The notes under the pieces were generated by a model that worked only from the letters and a program-made list of their open reading frames with translations, searched no databases and had not been told where the DNA came from. A stretch of 64,000 bases of DNA from contig NZ_QJSD01000002.1 in NCBI RefSeq assembly GCF_003313245.1, forward strand, positions 534,979 through 598,978, written 5' to 3'. The stretch's first letter is position 1. Every line of letters begins with the position of its first letter. The stretch is from Primorskyibacter marinus. GTDB taxonomy: Bacteria > Pseudomonadota > Alphaproteobacteria > Rhodobacterales > Rhodobacteraceae. This document shows, piece by piece, positions 55,114 through 64,000 of this stretch. The position numbers and the translations under genes were made by a program.

Positions 55114-55752
55114 ATGAAAGACCCGTACGAACACTACATGAACACGCTCGTCCCCATGGTGGTCGAGCAGACCAGCCGGGGTGAACGCGCCTACGACATC
55201 TTCTCGCGCCTGCTGAAGGAACGGATCATCTTCCTGTCCGGCCCGGTGCATGATGGCATGTCCTCGTTGATCGTGGCGCAGTTGCTGCATCTTGAGGCGG
55301 AAAACCCGTCCAAGGAAATCAGCATGTATATCAACAGCCCCGGCGGTGTCGTCACCTCTGGCCTGTCGATCTATGACACGATGCAGTACATCAAGCCGAA
55401 GGTCTCTACGCTGGTGATCGGGCAGGCGGCCTCTATGGGGTCTTTGTTGTTGACTGCCGGCGAAAAAGGCATGCGGTTCTCCCTGCCCAACAGCCGTATC
55501 ATGGTGCACCAGCCCTCCGGCGGCTACCAGGGGCAGGCGACGGACATCATGATTCACGCCGAAGAGACGCTGAAACTGAAGCAGCGACTCAATGAAATCT
55601 ACGTCAAGCACACTGGCCAGACCCTGAAAAAGGTCGAGGCCGCATTGGAGCGTGACAACTTCATGTCGCCCGAGGATGCGAAGGATTGGGGGCTGATCGA
55701 CGAGATCGTCGAGAACCGGATCAAGCCGGGCGAAGAAGACGAGTCCAAGTAA
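55114..55752 (+). CDS. clpP: ATP-dependent Clp protease proteolytic subunit
   Basis: A 212-residue serine protease that forms the ClpP double ring. The catalytic serine is residue 107 in GQAASMGSL, the histidine is 132 in VHQPSGG, and the aspartate lies in the later [12 protein letters not shown] region. The N-terminus [19 protein letters not shown] is the family's usual one. It is followed by clpX after 150 bases, the standard pair. Confidence 0.97.
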   Translation: MKDPYEHYMNTLVPMVVEQTSRGERAYDIFSRLLKERIIFLSGPVHDGMSSLIVAQLLHLEAENPSKEISMYINSPGGVVTSGLSIYDTMQYIKPKVSTLVIGQAASMGSLLLTAGEKGMRFSLPNSRIMVHQPSGGYQGQATDIMIHAEETLKLKQRLNEIYVKHTGQTLKKVEAALERDNFMSPEDAKDWGLIDEIVENRIKPGEEDESK

Positions 55753-55905
55753 TCGCGACCCGCGGTCTTTGCCGGGCCGCGGGAAATTTGCGATTGTAGA
55801 CCGGAAATGGCTGGCTTAAGCTGTTTCGGACACGCGACGAAAAGATGGTCTGGACACTGGTCGGGTTGACCGGTAGGCGCGCGAAACAGACCTGAGAGGT
55901 GGAAA

Positions 55906-57171
55906 ATGGCGACGAATTCTGGCGGCGACAGCAAGAACACACTCTACTGCTCCTTCTGCGGCAAAAGTCAGCACGAGGTGCGCAAGCTGATCGCCGGCCC
56001 CACGGTGTTCATTTGCGATGAATGCGTAGAACTGTGCATGGATATCATCCGCGAAGAGACCAAGGGCGCTGGCCTGAAGTCTTCCGAAGGCGTCCCGACA
56101 CCGCGCGAGATTTGCGATGTGCTGGACGACTATGTGATCGGTCAAGCGGTGGCAAAGCGTGTATTGTCCGTGGCCGTGCACAATCACTACAAGCGACTTA
56201 ACCATTCTGCAAAGTCGTCGGATATCGAACTGGCAAAGTCCAACATCCTGCTGATCGGGCCAACCGGCTGCGGCAAGACGTTGCTGGCGCAGACGCTTGC
56301 GCGCATCCTGGACGTGCCTTTCACGATGGCCGATGCAACGACCCTGACAGAGGCAGGCTATGTCGGCGAGGATGTGGAAAACATCATTCTCAAATTGTTG
56401 CAGGCGTCTGAATACAACGTTGAGCGTGCACAGCGCGGCATTGTCTACATCGACGAAGTCGACAAGATTACGCGCAAATCGGAAAACCCTTCGATCACCC
56501 GTGACGTATCGGGCGAGGGCGTGCAGCAAGCGTTGCTGAAGCTCATGGAAGGCACGGTTGCGTCCGTACCGCCGCAAGGGGGGCGCAAGCATCCGCAACA
56601 GGAATTCCTACAGGTCGACACGACCAACATCCTGTTCATTTGCGGCGGGGCGTTTGCGGGGCTTGACCGGATCATTGCACAGCGGGGCAAGGGTTCGGCG
56701 ATGGGATTCGGTGCCGATGTGCGCGACAATGACGACCGTGGCGTGGGGGAGGTGTTCAAAGAACTCGAACCCGAAGATCTGTTGAAATTCGGCCTGATTC
56801 CGGAATTTGTCGGCCGCCTGCCGGTGATCGCGACGCTGGAAGACCTCGACGAAGATGCGCTCGTCACGATCCTCACACTGCCCAAGAACGCGTTGGTCAA
56901 GCAGTATCAGCGCCTGTTCGAGATCGAGGGCGCGAAGCTGAACTTCACCGACGAAGCGCTTTCCGCAATCGCCAAGCGCGCCATTGCACGCAAGACAGGC
57001 GCGCGCGGTTTGCGGTCGATCTTGGAGGATATCCTGCTTGATACCATGTTTGACCTGCCGGGTCTGGAAGGTATCGAAGAGGTGGTCGTGAACGAAGAAG
57101 CCGTGAATTCGGAGGCCACGCCGCTGATGATCTATGCCGATAAGAAGAAAGAAGGTACCAGCGCGGGCTGA
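55906..57171 (+). CDS. clpX: ClpX ATPase of the ClpXP protease
   Basis: A 421-residue AAA+ unfoldase. The zinc-binding domain has CSFC...CDEC; Walker A is GPTGCGKT, Walker B is YIDEVDK, and the pore loop GYVGED and IGF-type sequence are present. It unfolds substrates for ClpP. GAGAGGTGG lies before the ATG. A short G-C-rich hairpin with TTTT follows. Confidence 0.97.
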   Translation: MATNSGGDSKNTLYCSFCGKSQHEVRKLIAGPTVFICDECVELCMDIIREETKGAGLKSSEGVPTPREICDVLDDYVIGQAVAKRVLSVAVHNHYKRLNHSAKSSDIELAKSNILLIGPTGCGKTLLAQTLARILDVPFTMADATTLTEAGYVGEDVENIILKLLQASEYNVERAQRGIVYIDEVDKITRKSENPSITRDVSGEGVQQALLKLMEGTVASVPPQGGRKHPQQEFLQVDTTNILFICGGAFAGLDRIIAQRGKGSAMGFGADVRDNDDRGVGEVFKELEPEDLLKFGLIPEFVGRLPVIATLEDLDEDALVTILTLPKNALVKQYQRLFEIEGAKLNFTDEALSAIAKRAIARKTGARGLRSILEDILLDTMFDLPGLEGIEEVVVNEEAVNSEATPLMIYADKKKEGTSAG

Positions 57172-57196
57172 ATGTTCGCGATGGCTATGGATACGG

Positions 57197-57224
57197 GGGC
57201 GGTGCAGGACGGTGCCGCCCTTTT
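57197..57224 (+). terminator. possible intrinsic terminator of clpX
   Basis: GGGCGG pairs with CCGCCC and is followed by TTTTCTG. The stem is short and the loop 12 bases, so the assignment is modest. Confidence 0.5.
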
Positions 57225-57245
57225 CTGTTCAGCGGAGAAGAAAGC

Positions 57246-57602
57246 ATGATCCGGCGCATTCATTCAGGCGGTCCTTTCGAGGAGAAGATTGGCTATTGTC
57301 GCGCGGTCGTGGTCGACGGATGGGTACATGTCTCGGGCACCGTCGGGCAGGGCGATACGGTCACTGCTCAATGCCATAGTGCGCTGGACGTGATCGGCAA
57401 GGCCTTGAAGGAGGCCGGGGCGGGGTTCAGCGACGTGGTCAGAGTTCACTATTACCTGCCTGACGCTTCGGAGTTCGAAGCCTGCTGGCCGGTCCTGTCG
57501 GAAACCTTTGGCGCGCATCCCCCGGCAGCCACGATGATCGAGACAGCGTTGATCGATCCGAAGTTCCGGATCGAGATTGAAGTCACTGCGAAACTGCCCT
57601 GA
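57246..57602 (+). CDS. RidA-family (YjgF/YER057c/UK114) protein
   Basis: A 118-residue trimeric protein. VHVSGTVGQG, the DVVRVHYYLPDASEFE stretch and the C-terminal PKFRIEIEVTAKL are typical of the Rid superfamily. The second half lacks the clear RVEIE arginine context of true RidA deaminases (it has EIEVTA), so 2-aminoacrylate deaminase activity is uncertain. It lies alone between clpX and the NDUFA12 gene. Confidence 0.85.
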   Translation: MIRRIHSGGPFEEKIGYCRAVVVDGWVHVSGTVGQGDTVTAQCHSALDVIGKALKEAGAGFSDVVRVHYYLPDASEFEACWPVLSETFGAHPPAATMIETALIDPKFRIEIEVTAKLP

Positions 57603-57691
57603 CCTACCGGAGTTTGCCGTAGATGCGGGCTTGGCGCTGGACCTCTGGCGTCGTTTGGTTCATATGGGAAAGGAATTGTGCGGAGACATCC

Positions 57692-58075
57692 ATGGGCATT
57701 CTGAACTCCCTTCTGCGTAGCGTGACCTGGTGGAACGGCCAGACCCTGAATACTCAGTTCTACACTTGGCGATATGGCCAAAAGGTAGGCGAGGACGAGC
57801 AGGGCAACATCTTCTATCAGACAAAGGACGGCAAGCGCCGCTGGGTCATTTTCAACGGCGAGGCTGAGGCAAGCCGCGTCAATGCCGATTGGCACGGCTG
57901 GTTGCACCACACGTTCAAGGACGCGCCCACTGAAAGCCCGCTGCCCCAGCAATCATGGCAAAAACCGCATCTCGAAAACCTGACGGGTACTGCGCTGGCC
58001 TATGCGCCGTCCGGGTCGATCCGCCGCACGAATCCTGCGGATCGCAGCGATTACGAGGCCTGGACGCCGGAATAA
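57692..58075 (+). CDS. NADH:ubiquinone oxidoreductase subunit NDUFA12
   Basis: A 127-residue accessory subunit of complex I, found in alphaproteobacteria and mitochondria. The sequence [27 protein letters not shown] and the YEAWTPE end are characteristic. It is not encoded in the nuo operon. The ATG at 57692 has GGAGA upstream. It starts the conserved NDUFA12, mlaD, DUF2155, aat, accC, accB region. Confidence 0.92.
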   Translation: MGILNSLLRSVTWWNGQTLNTQFYTWRYGQKVGEDEQGNIFYQTKDGKRRWVIFNGEAEASRVNADWHGWLHHTFKDAPTESPLPQQSWQKPHLENLTGTALAYAPSGSIRRTNPADRSDYEAWTPE

Positions 58076-58079
58076 CCAC

Positions 58080-58532
58080 ATGTCCGAGAATACCACCGAA
58101 GTTCTGGTTGGCGGCGCGGTTCTCGCGGTTGCTGTGGGGTTTGCGCTTTATGCGGCGCAGGCGACGGGGCTTTCTGCGTCAAATTCCGGTTATCCGCTGA
58201 CAGCCAGCTTTCGTTCGCTGGAAGGTGTCAGCGTTGGGACCGATGTGCGGCTGGCCGGCGTGAAGGTTGGCACGGTCACCGGTGTCGCCCTTAACGCCGA
58301 CACCTATCGGGCAGAGACCACCGTCGCTATCCGCGACGGCATCCGAATCCCCGATGACAGTGCTATCGTGATCTCTTCCGAAGGGTTGCTTGGCGGCAAT
58401 TTTGTGGAAATTTCTCCTGGTGGCTCGCCATTCTACTATGCTGAGGGCGACGAGATACTTGACACACAGGGGGCGGTCAGTCTGATTTCGCTTCTGATGA
58501 AATACGTCGGATCTGGCGGGGGCGCGGAATGA
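58080..58532 (+). CDS. mlaD: MlaD-family lipid-transport protein
   Basis: A 150-residue periplasmic, membrane-anchored MCE protein. One helix (about 8-28) is followed by a single MCE domain with LTASFRSLEGVSVGTDVRL and GNFVEISPGG. It would work with MlaEF proteins encoded elsewhere to move phospholipids. It starts four bases after the NDUFA12 stop, and its stop overlaps the next gene by 4 bp. Confidence 0.9.
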   Translation: MSENTTEVLVGGAVLAVAVGFALYAAQATGLSASNSGYPLTASFRSLEGVSVGTDVRLAGVKVGTVTGVALNADTYRAETTVAIRDGIRIPDDSAIVISSEGLLGGNFVEISPGGSPFYYAEGDEILDTQGAVSLISLLMKYVGSGGGAE

Positions 58533-58885
58533 TTCGTGCCGCCATGCTCTGCTTTCTGATTGCCAGCCCGGCTGCGGCGCAAGAGGCTGTCGCGCGCGCG
58601 CCAGGTGCGGTTTTGCGTGGCTTGGACAAGGTGTCGGGCGCTGTCAGTGATCTGGACATGCGCAATGGCGAACGCGGCGGTTTGGGCCGGTTGACCATCA
58701 CATTGCGAGAATGCCGCTACCCGGTGGGAGACCCGGCAGGAAACGCCTATGCCTTTCTGGACATCGTAGAAGAGGGCCGTCAGGATCCGGTCTTCTCTGG
58801 CTGGATGATCGCGTCGGCACCTGCGCTGAATCCTCTGGACCACGCGCGCTATGACGTCTGGGTGCTGCGCTGCAAGACTTCCTGA
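58529..58885 (+). CDS. DUF2155-domain exported protein
   Basis: A 118-residue exported protein with signal peptide (1-17). LRGLDKVSGAVSDLDMRNGERGGLGRLTI and the SGWMIASAPALNPLDHARYDVWVLRC end fit DUF2155. Homologues are found only in alphaproteobacteria, next to mlaD and aat, as here. It overlaps mlaD by 4 bp at its start, and its end overlaps the convergent aat by 37 bp. The function is unknown; an envelope role is likely. Confidence 0.87.
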   Translation: MIRAAMLCFLIASPAAAQEAVARAPGAVLRGLDKVSGAVSDLDMRNGERGGLGRLTITLRECRYPVGDPAGNAYAFLDIVEEGRQDPVFSGWMIASAPALNPLDHARYDVWVLRCKTS

Positions 58886-59496
58886 CCTGATCGAGGAAGC
58901 GCCGGAGCGGTGAAAACGGCCTTTCCTTCCAGCGCATTTTTCAGTTGAGAACGGTAATTCTGTCTCGAAATTTCTTTTGCACCCAAGGATGCCAGATGTG
59001 ATGTCAGGAATTGCACGTCAAAAAGGGTGAAACCGGCGCGGTTGAGCCGATCGACCAACCAGGCGAGCGCCACTTTCGATGCATCCGTGCGGCGTGAGAA
59101 CATGCTTTCTCCGCAAAAGGCACGGCCCAAGCTCAGCCCGTAAACGCCGCCTGATAACACGCCATCTTGCCAGACCTCCAGCGAATGGGCGTCGCCACGC
59201 GCGTGCAAATCCAGGCAAGTCTGGCGAATTTGCGCGTTTATCCATGTTTCGGCCCTGTCCGCGCAAGCGTCAAGAACGTCAGGAAAAGCGGTGTTCACGG
59301 TGACAGTGTAGTCGTCACGTCTTAGCCGTCGCGCCAGTGATCGTGAAATCCGGAAGCCATCCAGTGGCATGACACCGCGCCGCCGCGGATCGACCCAGAA
59401 AACGTCCGGGTCGTCGCGGTGTTCGGCCATCGGAAAGATTCCGCTACGGTATCCTTGCATGACCAGATCCGCGCTCAGGGGCATAGGCTCAGCCAT
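58849..59496 (-). CDS. aat: leucyl/phenylalanyl-tRNA-protein transferase
   Basis: A 215-residue N-end-rule enzyme that adds Leu or Phe to proteins with N-terminal Arg or Lys, marking them for ClpAP. Diagnostic parts are YRSGIFPM, FWVDPRRRGVMPLD, FCGESMFSRRTDASK and FTLFDVQFLTSHLASLGAKEI. It overlaps the end of the DUF2155 gene in the opposite direction. It lies just downstream of accC. Confidence 0.95.
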   Translation of the reverse strand: MAEPMPLSADLVMQGYRSGIFPMAEHRDDPDVFWVDPRRRGVMPLDGFRISRSLARRLRRDDYTVTVNTAFPDVLDACADRAETWINAQIRQTCLDLHARGDAHSLEVWQDGVLSGGVYGLSLGRAFCGESMFSRRTDASKVALAWLVDRLNRAGFTLFDVQFLTSHLASLGAKEISRQNYRSQLKNALEGKAVFTAPALPRSGQEVLQRSTQTS

Positions 59497-59513
59497 TCTG
59501 GATTATCCGCTGG

Positions 59514-60866
59514 TCAGGGTGCGACCAGAGCCTTCTCCAACCACTTTTCCAGCCAATGGATGTTGTAGTTGCCTGTGTGAATGTCGGGTTCCTGCAATAA
59601 TTCGCTGAAAAGAGGAACCGTTGTGTCGACGCCATCCACGATCAACTCTCCCAGCGCGCGGTTCAGGCGCGCCAAGGCTTCTGGCCGGTCTCGCCCGTGT
59701 ACGATCAGCTTGCCGATCAAGCTGTCGTAGTAAGGTGGAATCCGGTAGCCGTCATAAAGTGCGGAATCCATGCGCACGCCATATCCACCTGGCGCGTGGT
59801 ATTGCGTGATCCTTCCGGGAGATGGCGAGAAGTTCGGCAACTTCTCGGCGTTGATTCGGACCTCGATGGCGTGGCCGTTGATCTTTAAGTCGTCCTGCGC
59901 GAAGGACAGCGGCAGGCCCGCAGCGACGCGGATTTGTTCTCTCACCAGATCGACGCCGAAAATGGCTTCTGTCACCGGATGTTCGACCTGAAGCCGCGTG
60001 TTCATCTCAATGAAGTAAAATTCGCCGTTTTCGTACAGAAATTCCACCGTACCGGCACCGGCATAGTTGATTTTGGCCACGGCATCCGCACAGGTGCGGC
60101 CGATCGCCGCGCGTTCTTCCGGGGATATTGCGGGGCCGGGGGCTTCTTCGAACACCTTCTGGTGGCGGCGTTGTAGGGAACAATCCCGCTCGCCAAGGTG
60201 AACTGCCTTGCCCTTGCCATCGCCAAAGACCTGGATTTCGATATGGCGGGGGGTGGTCAGGTATTTTTCGATATAGACTTCATCATTGCCAAAAGCCGCC
60301 TTGCCTTCGGCGCGGGCCGAGTGAAAGGCGCGCTCCATTTCGGATGCATTGCGCGCAACTTTCATGCCGCGCCCACCACCGCCTGCCGTCGCCTTGATGA
60401 TAACCGGATACCCGATTTCTTCCCCGATACGTTGCGCCGATTCCAGGTCCGGAACACCGCCTTCCGAGCCGGGCACACATGGTACGCCAAGTGCTCGCAT
60501 CGTATCCTTGGCAGCGATTTTGTCGCCCATCACATTGATGTGTTCTGATGTCGGACCGATAAATGTCAGCCCGTGTTCCTCGACGACCTGCACGAAGCGG
60601 GCATTTTCCGACAAGAAACCGTAACCGGGATGAATCGCCTGCGCGCCCGTGACTTCGCAGGCCGAGATAATCGCAGGGATGGACAGATAGCTTTCAGTGC
60701 CCGGAGGTGGACCGATGCAGATGGTCTCATCCGCCATGCGCACATGCATCGCGTCACTGTCGGCGGTTGAATGGACTGCGACTGAAGCGATGCCCATTTC
60801 ACGGCAGGCACGGATGACACGCAGGGCAATTTCGCCTCGATTGGCGATCAGGATCTTGTCGAACAT
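59514..60866 (-). CDS. accC: biotin carboxylase subunit of acetyl-CoA carboxylase
   Basis: A 450-residue ATP-grasp enzyme that carboxylates biotin on AccB. It opens [20 protein letters not shown] and carries the glycine-rich [12 protein letters not shown] loop and [16 protein letters not shown]. The length is standard. It lies nine bases after accB in the same direction, forming the usual accBC operon. Confidence 0.97.
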   Translation of the reverse strand: MFDKILIANRGEIALRVIRACREMGIASVAVHSTADSDAMHVRMADETICIGPPPGTESYLSIPAIISACEVTGAQAIHPGYGFLSENARFVQVVEEHGLTFIGPTSEHINVMGDKIAAKDTMRALGVPCVPGSEGGVPDLESAQRIGEEIGYPVIIKATAGGGGRGMKVARNASEMERAFHSARAEGKAAFGNDEVYIEKYLTTPRHIEIQVFGDGKGKAVHLGERDCSLQRRHQKVFEEAPGPAISPEERAAIGRTCADAVAKINYAGAGTVEFLYENGEFYFIEMNTRLQVEHPVTEAIFGVDLVREQIRVAAGLPLSFAQDDLKINGHAIEVRINAEKLPNFSPSPGRITQYHAPGGYGVRMDSALYDGYRIPPYYDSLIGKLIVHGRDRPEALARLNRALGELIVDGVDTTVPLFSELLQEPDIHTGNYNIHWLEKWLEKALVAP

Positions 60867-60875
60867 GGTTCGCCC

Positions 60876-61361
60876 TTATTCCAAAATCACAAGCGGAGCG
60901 CCGTATTCAACTGGCGCGCCATCCTCAACCAGGATGCGTTTGATCGTGCCAGCGCGCGGGGCCGGGATGTGGTTCATTGTTTTCATCGCTTCAACGATCA
61001 AAAGCGTATCGCCTTCAGTGACTTGCTGACCAACTGCGATAAAAGGTGGCGAGCCGGGTTCGGCCTGCATGTAGACCGTGCCGACCATTGGTGAAGACAC
61101 CGCGCCGGGATGCGCAGCCGGGTCGTCAGTGGCCGCAGCCGGAGCCGAGGCGGACGCCGCAGCACTTGCGGCAGGGGCGGGGGCCGCAGCAGGTGCCGCG
61201 GCGACTGGCGCTGCCTGCATCATGCGACTGACACGAACATTCAGACAGTCCGAGTCTCCGTATTCCCGCTTAACCTGCAACTCTGTCAGATCGTTTTCGC
61301 GCAACAGGGCTGCGAGCGCCTCGATAAACGCTACATCTGCATCGTGGTTGTTGTTTGTCAT
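60876..61361 (-). CDS. accB: biotin carboxyl carrier protein of acetyl-CoA carboxylase
   Basis: A 161-residue carrier protein. The biotinylated lysine is in EAMKTMNH within the C-terminal biotinyl domain (thumb loop typical of BCCP). An Ala/Pro-rich linker spans about residues 53-85. GGAAC-rich sequence precedes the ATG. It leads the accBC pair for fatty-acid synthesis. Confidence 0.96.
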   Translation of the reverse strand: MTNNNHDADVAFIEALAALLRENDLTELQVKREYGDSDCLNVRVSRMMQAAPVAAAPAAAPAPAASAAASASAPAAATDDPAAHPGAVSSPMVGTVYMQAEPGSPPFIAVGQQVTEGDTLLIVEAMKTMNHIPAPRAGTIKRILVEDGAPVEYGAPLVILE

Positions 61362-61511
61362 CTGTTCCTCGACCGGTTCATGATCTCGCGCGGGTCTGCG
61401 CGGGGCCAGCGCCTATGGCTGTACGCCTTATAGGCGAAGCATAGGGCCATGAAAAGCGACGCTCTGCAACTCGGTTGAAGGCGTTGCAGCCGAACATACC
61501 AAAAGTCGGTT

Positions 61512-62039
61512 CTAACGGGCCAGCTTCAGGCGCAGGTCGTGCTTGGTGAGGGGGGCGGTTTCTTTAAGATGCCATCGTTGTTGGGCTGCTCCCAAAGTGT
61601 TTTGAGAGAGCGCATCCGCTGACAGGGTCGGGATCACGAAGCCGTCCGTCATAGTCATTGCCGGATCGGTTTCATTGCTGGGGAACGAGATCGGTATCTC
61701 ATCGAGCGGGTTGGAAGCGGGGCTTTCGGCACCTCCTTCATCGACGCGCTGGTTCGACTTGTTCGCGGCTGTTTCTTCGGCGCTGTCACGCAGTAGCTTG
61801 GCTTCCTCTTGTTCTTTCAGCAGCGCTAGTATCTTGAGCTGCAAAACAGAGGGTGGCGCGGCGTGCGGCTGTTCTGTCTCGTTTGTTAAACCCTTGGCAC
61901 TGATGACGGGTGCTGCATCATCTTTTATGGAGGTATGTCGTCCGCTTGAATTGTTCTGGTCCGGTACTGTTTTCGGTACCTTCAGTGGCTGGGCGGAGAT
62001 CGCCGGGACAATATATTGAGTTACGCCGATGATCGACAT
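61512..62039 (-). CDS. hypothetical protein
   Basis: A 175-residue protein that I do not recognise. The ATG at 62039 has AGGAG nearby, ten or so bases upstream, so translation is likely. The sequence is hydrophilic, with a short N-terminal hydrophobic patch, a helical Lys/Glu-rich part at about 65-95 (possible coiled coil) and a basic C-terminal end. No signal peptide or known motif is seen. It is alone between accB and acs. The stretch of high Ser/Pro suggests disorder. Confidence 0.65.
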   Translation of the reverse strand: MSIIGVTQYIVPAISAQPLKVPKTVPDQNNSSGRHTSIKDDAAPVISAKGLTNETEQPHAAPPSVLQLKILALLKEQEEAKLLRDSAEETAANKSNQRVDEGGAESPASNPLDEIPISFPSNETDPAMTMTDGFVIPTLSADALSQNTLGAAQQRWHLKETAPLTKHDLRLKLAR

Positions 62040-62215
62040 GATTCGGCTCCTGTTATGAGCGGCGGACATCGCGTCTTTACCAAAACTACACCATCAATAA
62101 CGAAACCGAAAATTGAAACGTTGGTGATGCTTAACGAAACGTTAGGTATGCGGCGCAGCGAGAGCAACGCCGTCCCGGAAGGACGGCATTGCTTGTTTGC
62201 AAAGGCATGGAAATC

Positions 62216-64000
<1,785 letters not shown>

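Overview
The window reads as chromosomal DNA of a marine-type alphaproteobacterium of the Rhodobacterales (Roseobacter group). The evidence is gene order (rpmH-rnpA-yidD-ttcA-yidC-MOSC-yihA-argB; NDUFA12-mlaD-DUF2155-aat-accC-accB), a full thiosulfate-oxidising sox cluster of the SoxCD-containing type, and protein sequences typical of the group. This placement is inference from family knowledge; no search was run. Coding density is high, with many 4-bp start/stop overlaps. No CRISPR array, phage or intact insertion sequence was seen.

Layout. 1-7.0 kb: ileS, a small membrane protein and a YcjX/GNAT/YcjF-like operon. 7.1-16 kb: truA, arginine genes argD and argF, hrpB, meaB and rpmB. 16-17 kb: a copper-trafficking pair. 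17-26.2 kb, leftward: rpmH, rnpA, yidD, ttcA, a c-di-GMP phosphodiesterase, yidC, MOSC, yihA, argB, an Fe-S protein and sixA. 26.5-32.9 kb: TVP38 plus flavin disulfide reductase, an orphan histidine kinase, tRNA-Arg, an SH3 lipoprotein, an H-NOX-like protein overlapping an HNOBA-GGDEF diguanylate cyclase, and tRNA-Gln. 32.9-36.2 kb: a leftward catabolic cluster (dehydrogenase, HpaI-type aldolase, GntR regulator) whose distal genes are decayed into fused fragments beside tRNA-Gln. 36.7-43.6 kb: nrdR, ribD, a Kdo-type capsule module (kpsS, export lipoprotein, kpsC) and ribE. 43.7-54.7 kb: the sox region. 55-64 kb: clpP, clpX, RidA, NDUFA12, mlaD, DUF2155, aat, accC, accB, a hypothetical and acs (cut by the window end).

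How the parts work together. SoxR, an ArsR-family repressor with the two cysteines expected of a persulfide sensor, appears to control the whole sulfur-oxidation block: four 16-bp ATTC-N8-GAAT-like sites lie upstream of soxV/soxS, soxX, soxB and soxC. SoxS, SoxV and SoxW feed reductant to the periplasm, SoxXA, SoxYZ, SoxB and SoxCD oxidise thiosulfate, and a YeeE/YedE protein probably moves sulfur across the membrane.

The most notable observations are: (1) the SoxR operator set; (2) an H-NOX-like protein with Pro in place of the heme-ligating His, paired with a diguanylate cyclase that carries the guanylate-cyclase-associated HNOBA domain; (3) an in-frame amber codon at codon 97 of kpsC; (4) fused gene fragments beside tRNA-Gln; (5) a PACE transporter gene and a 32-bp tandem duplication splitting soxB from soxC; (6) four copies of a roughly 55-bp palindromic intergenic repeat.
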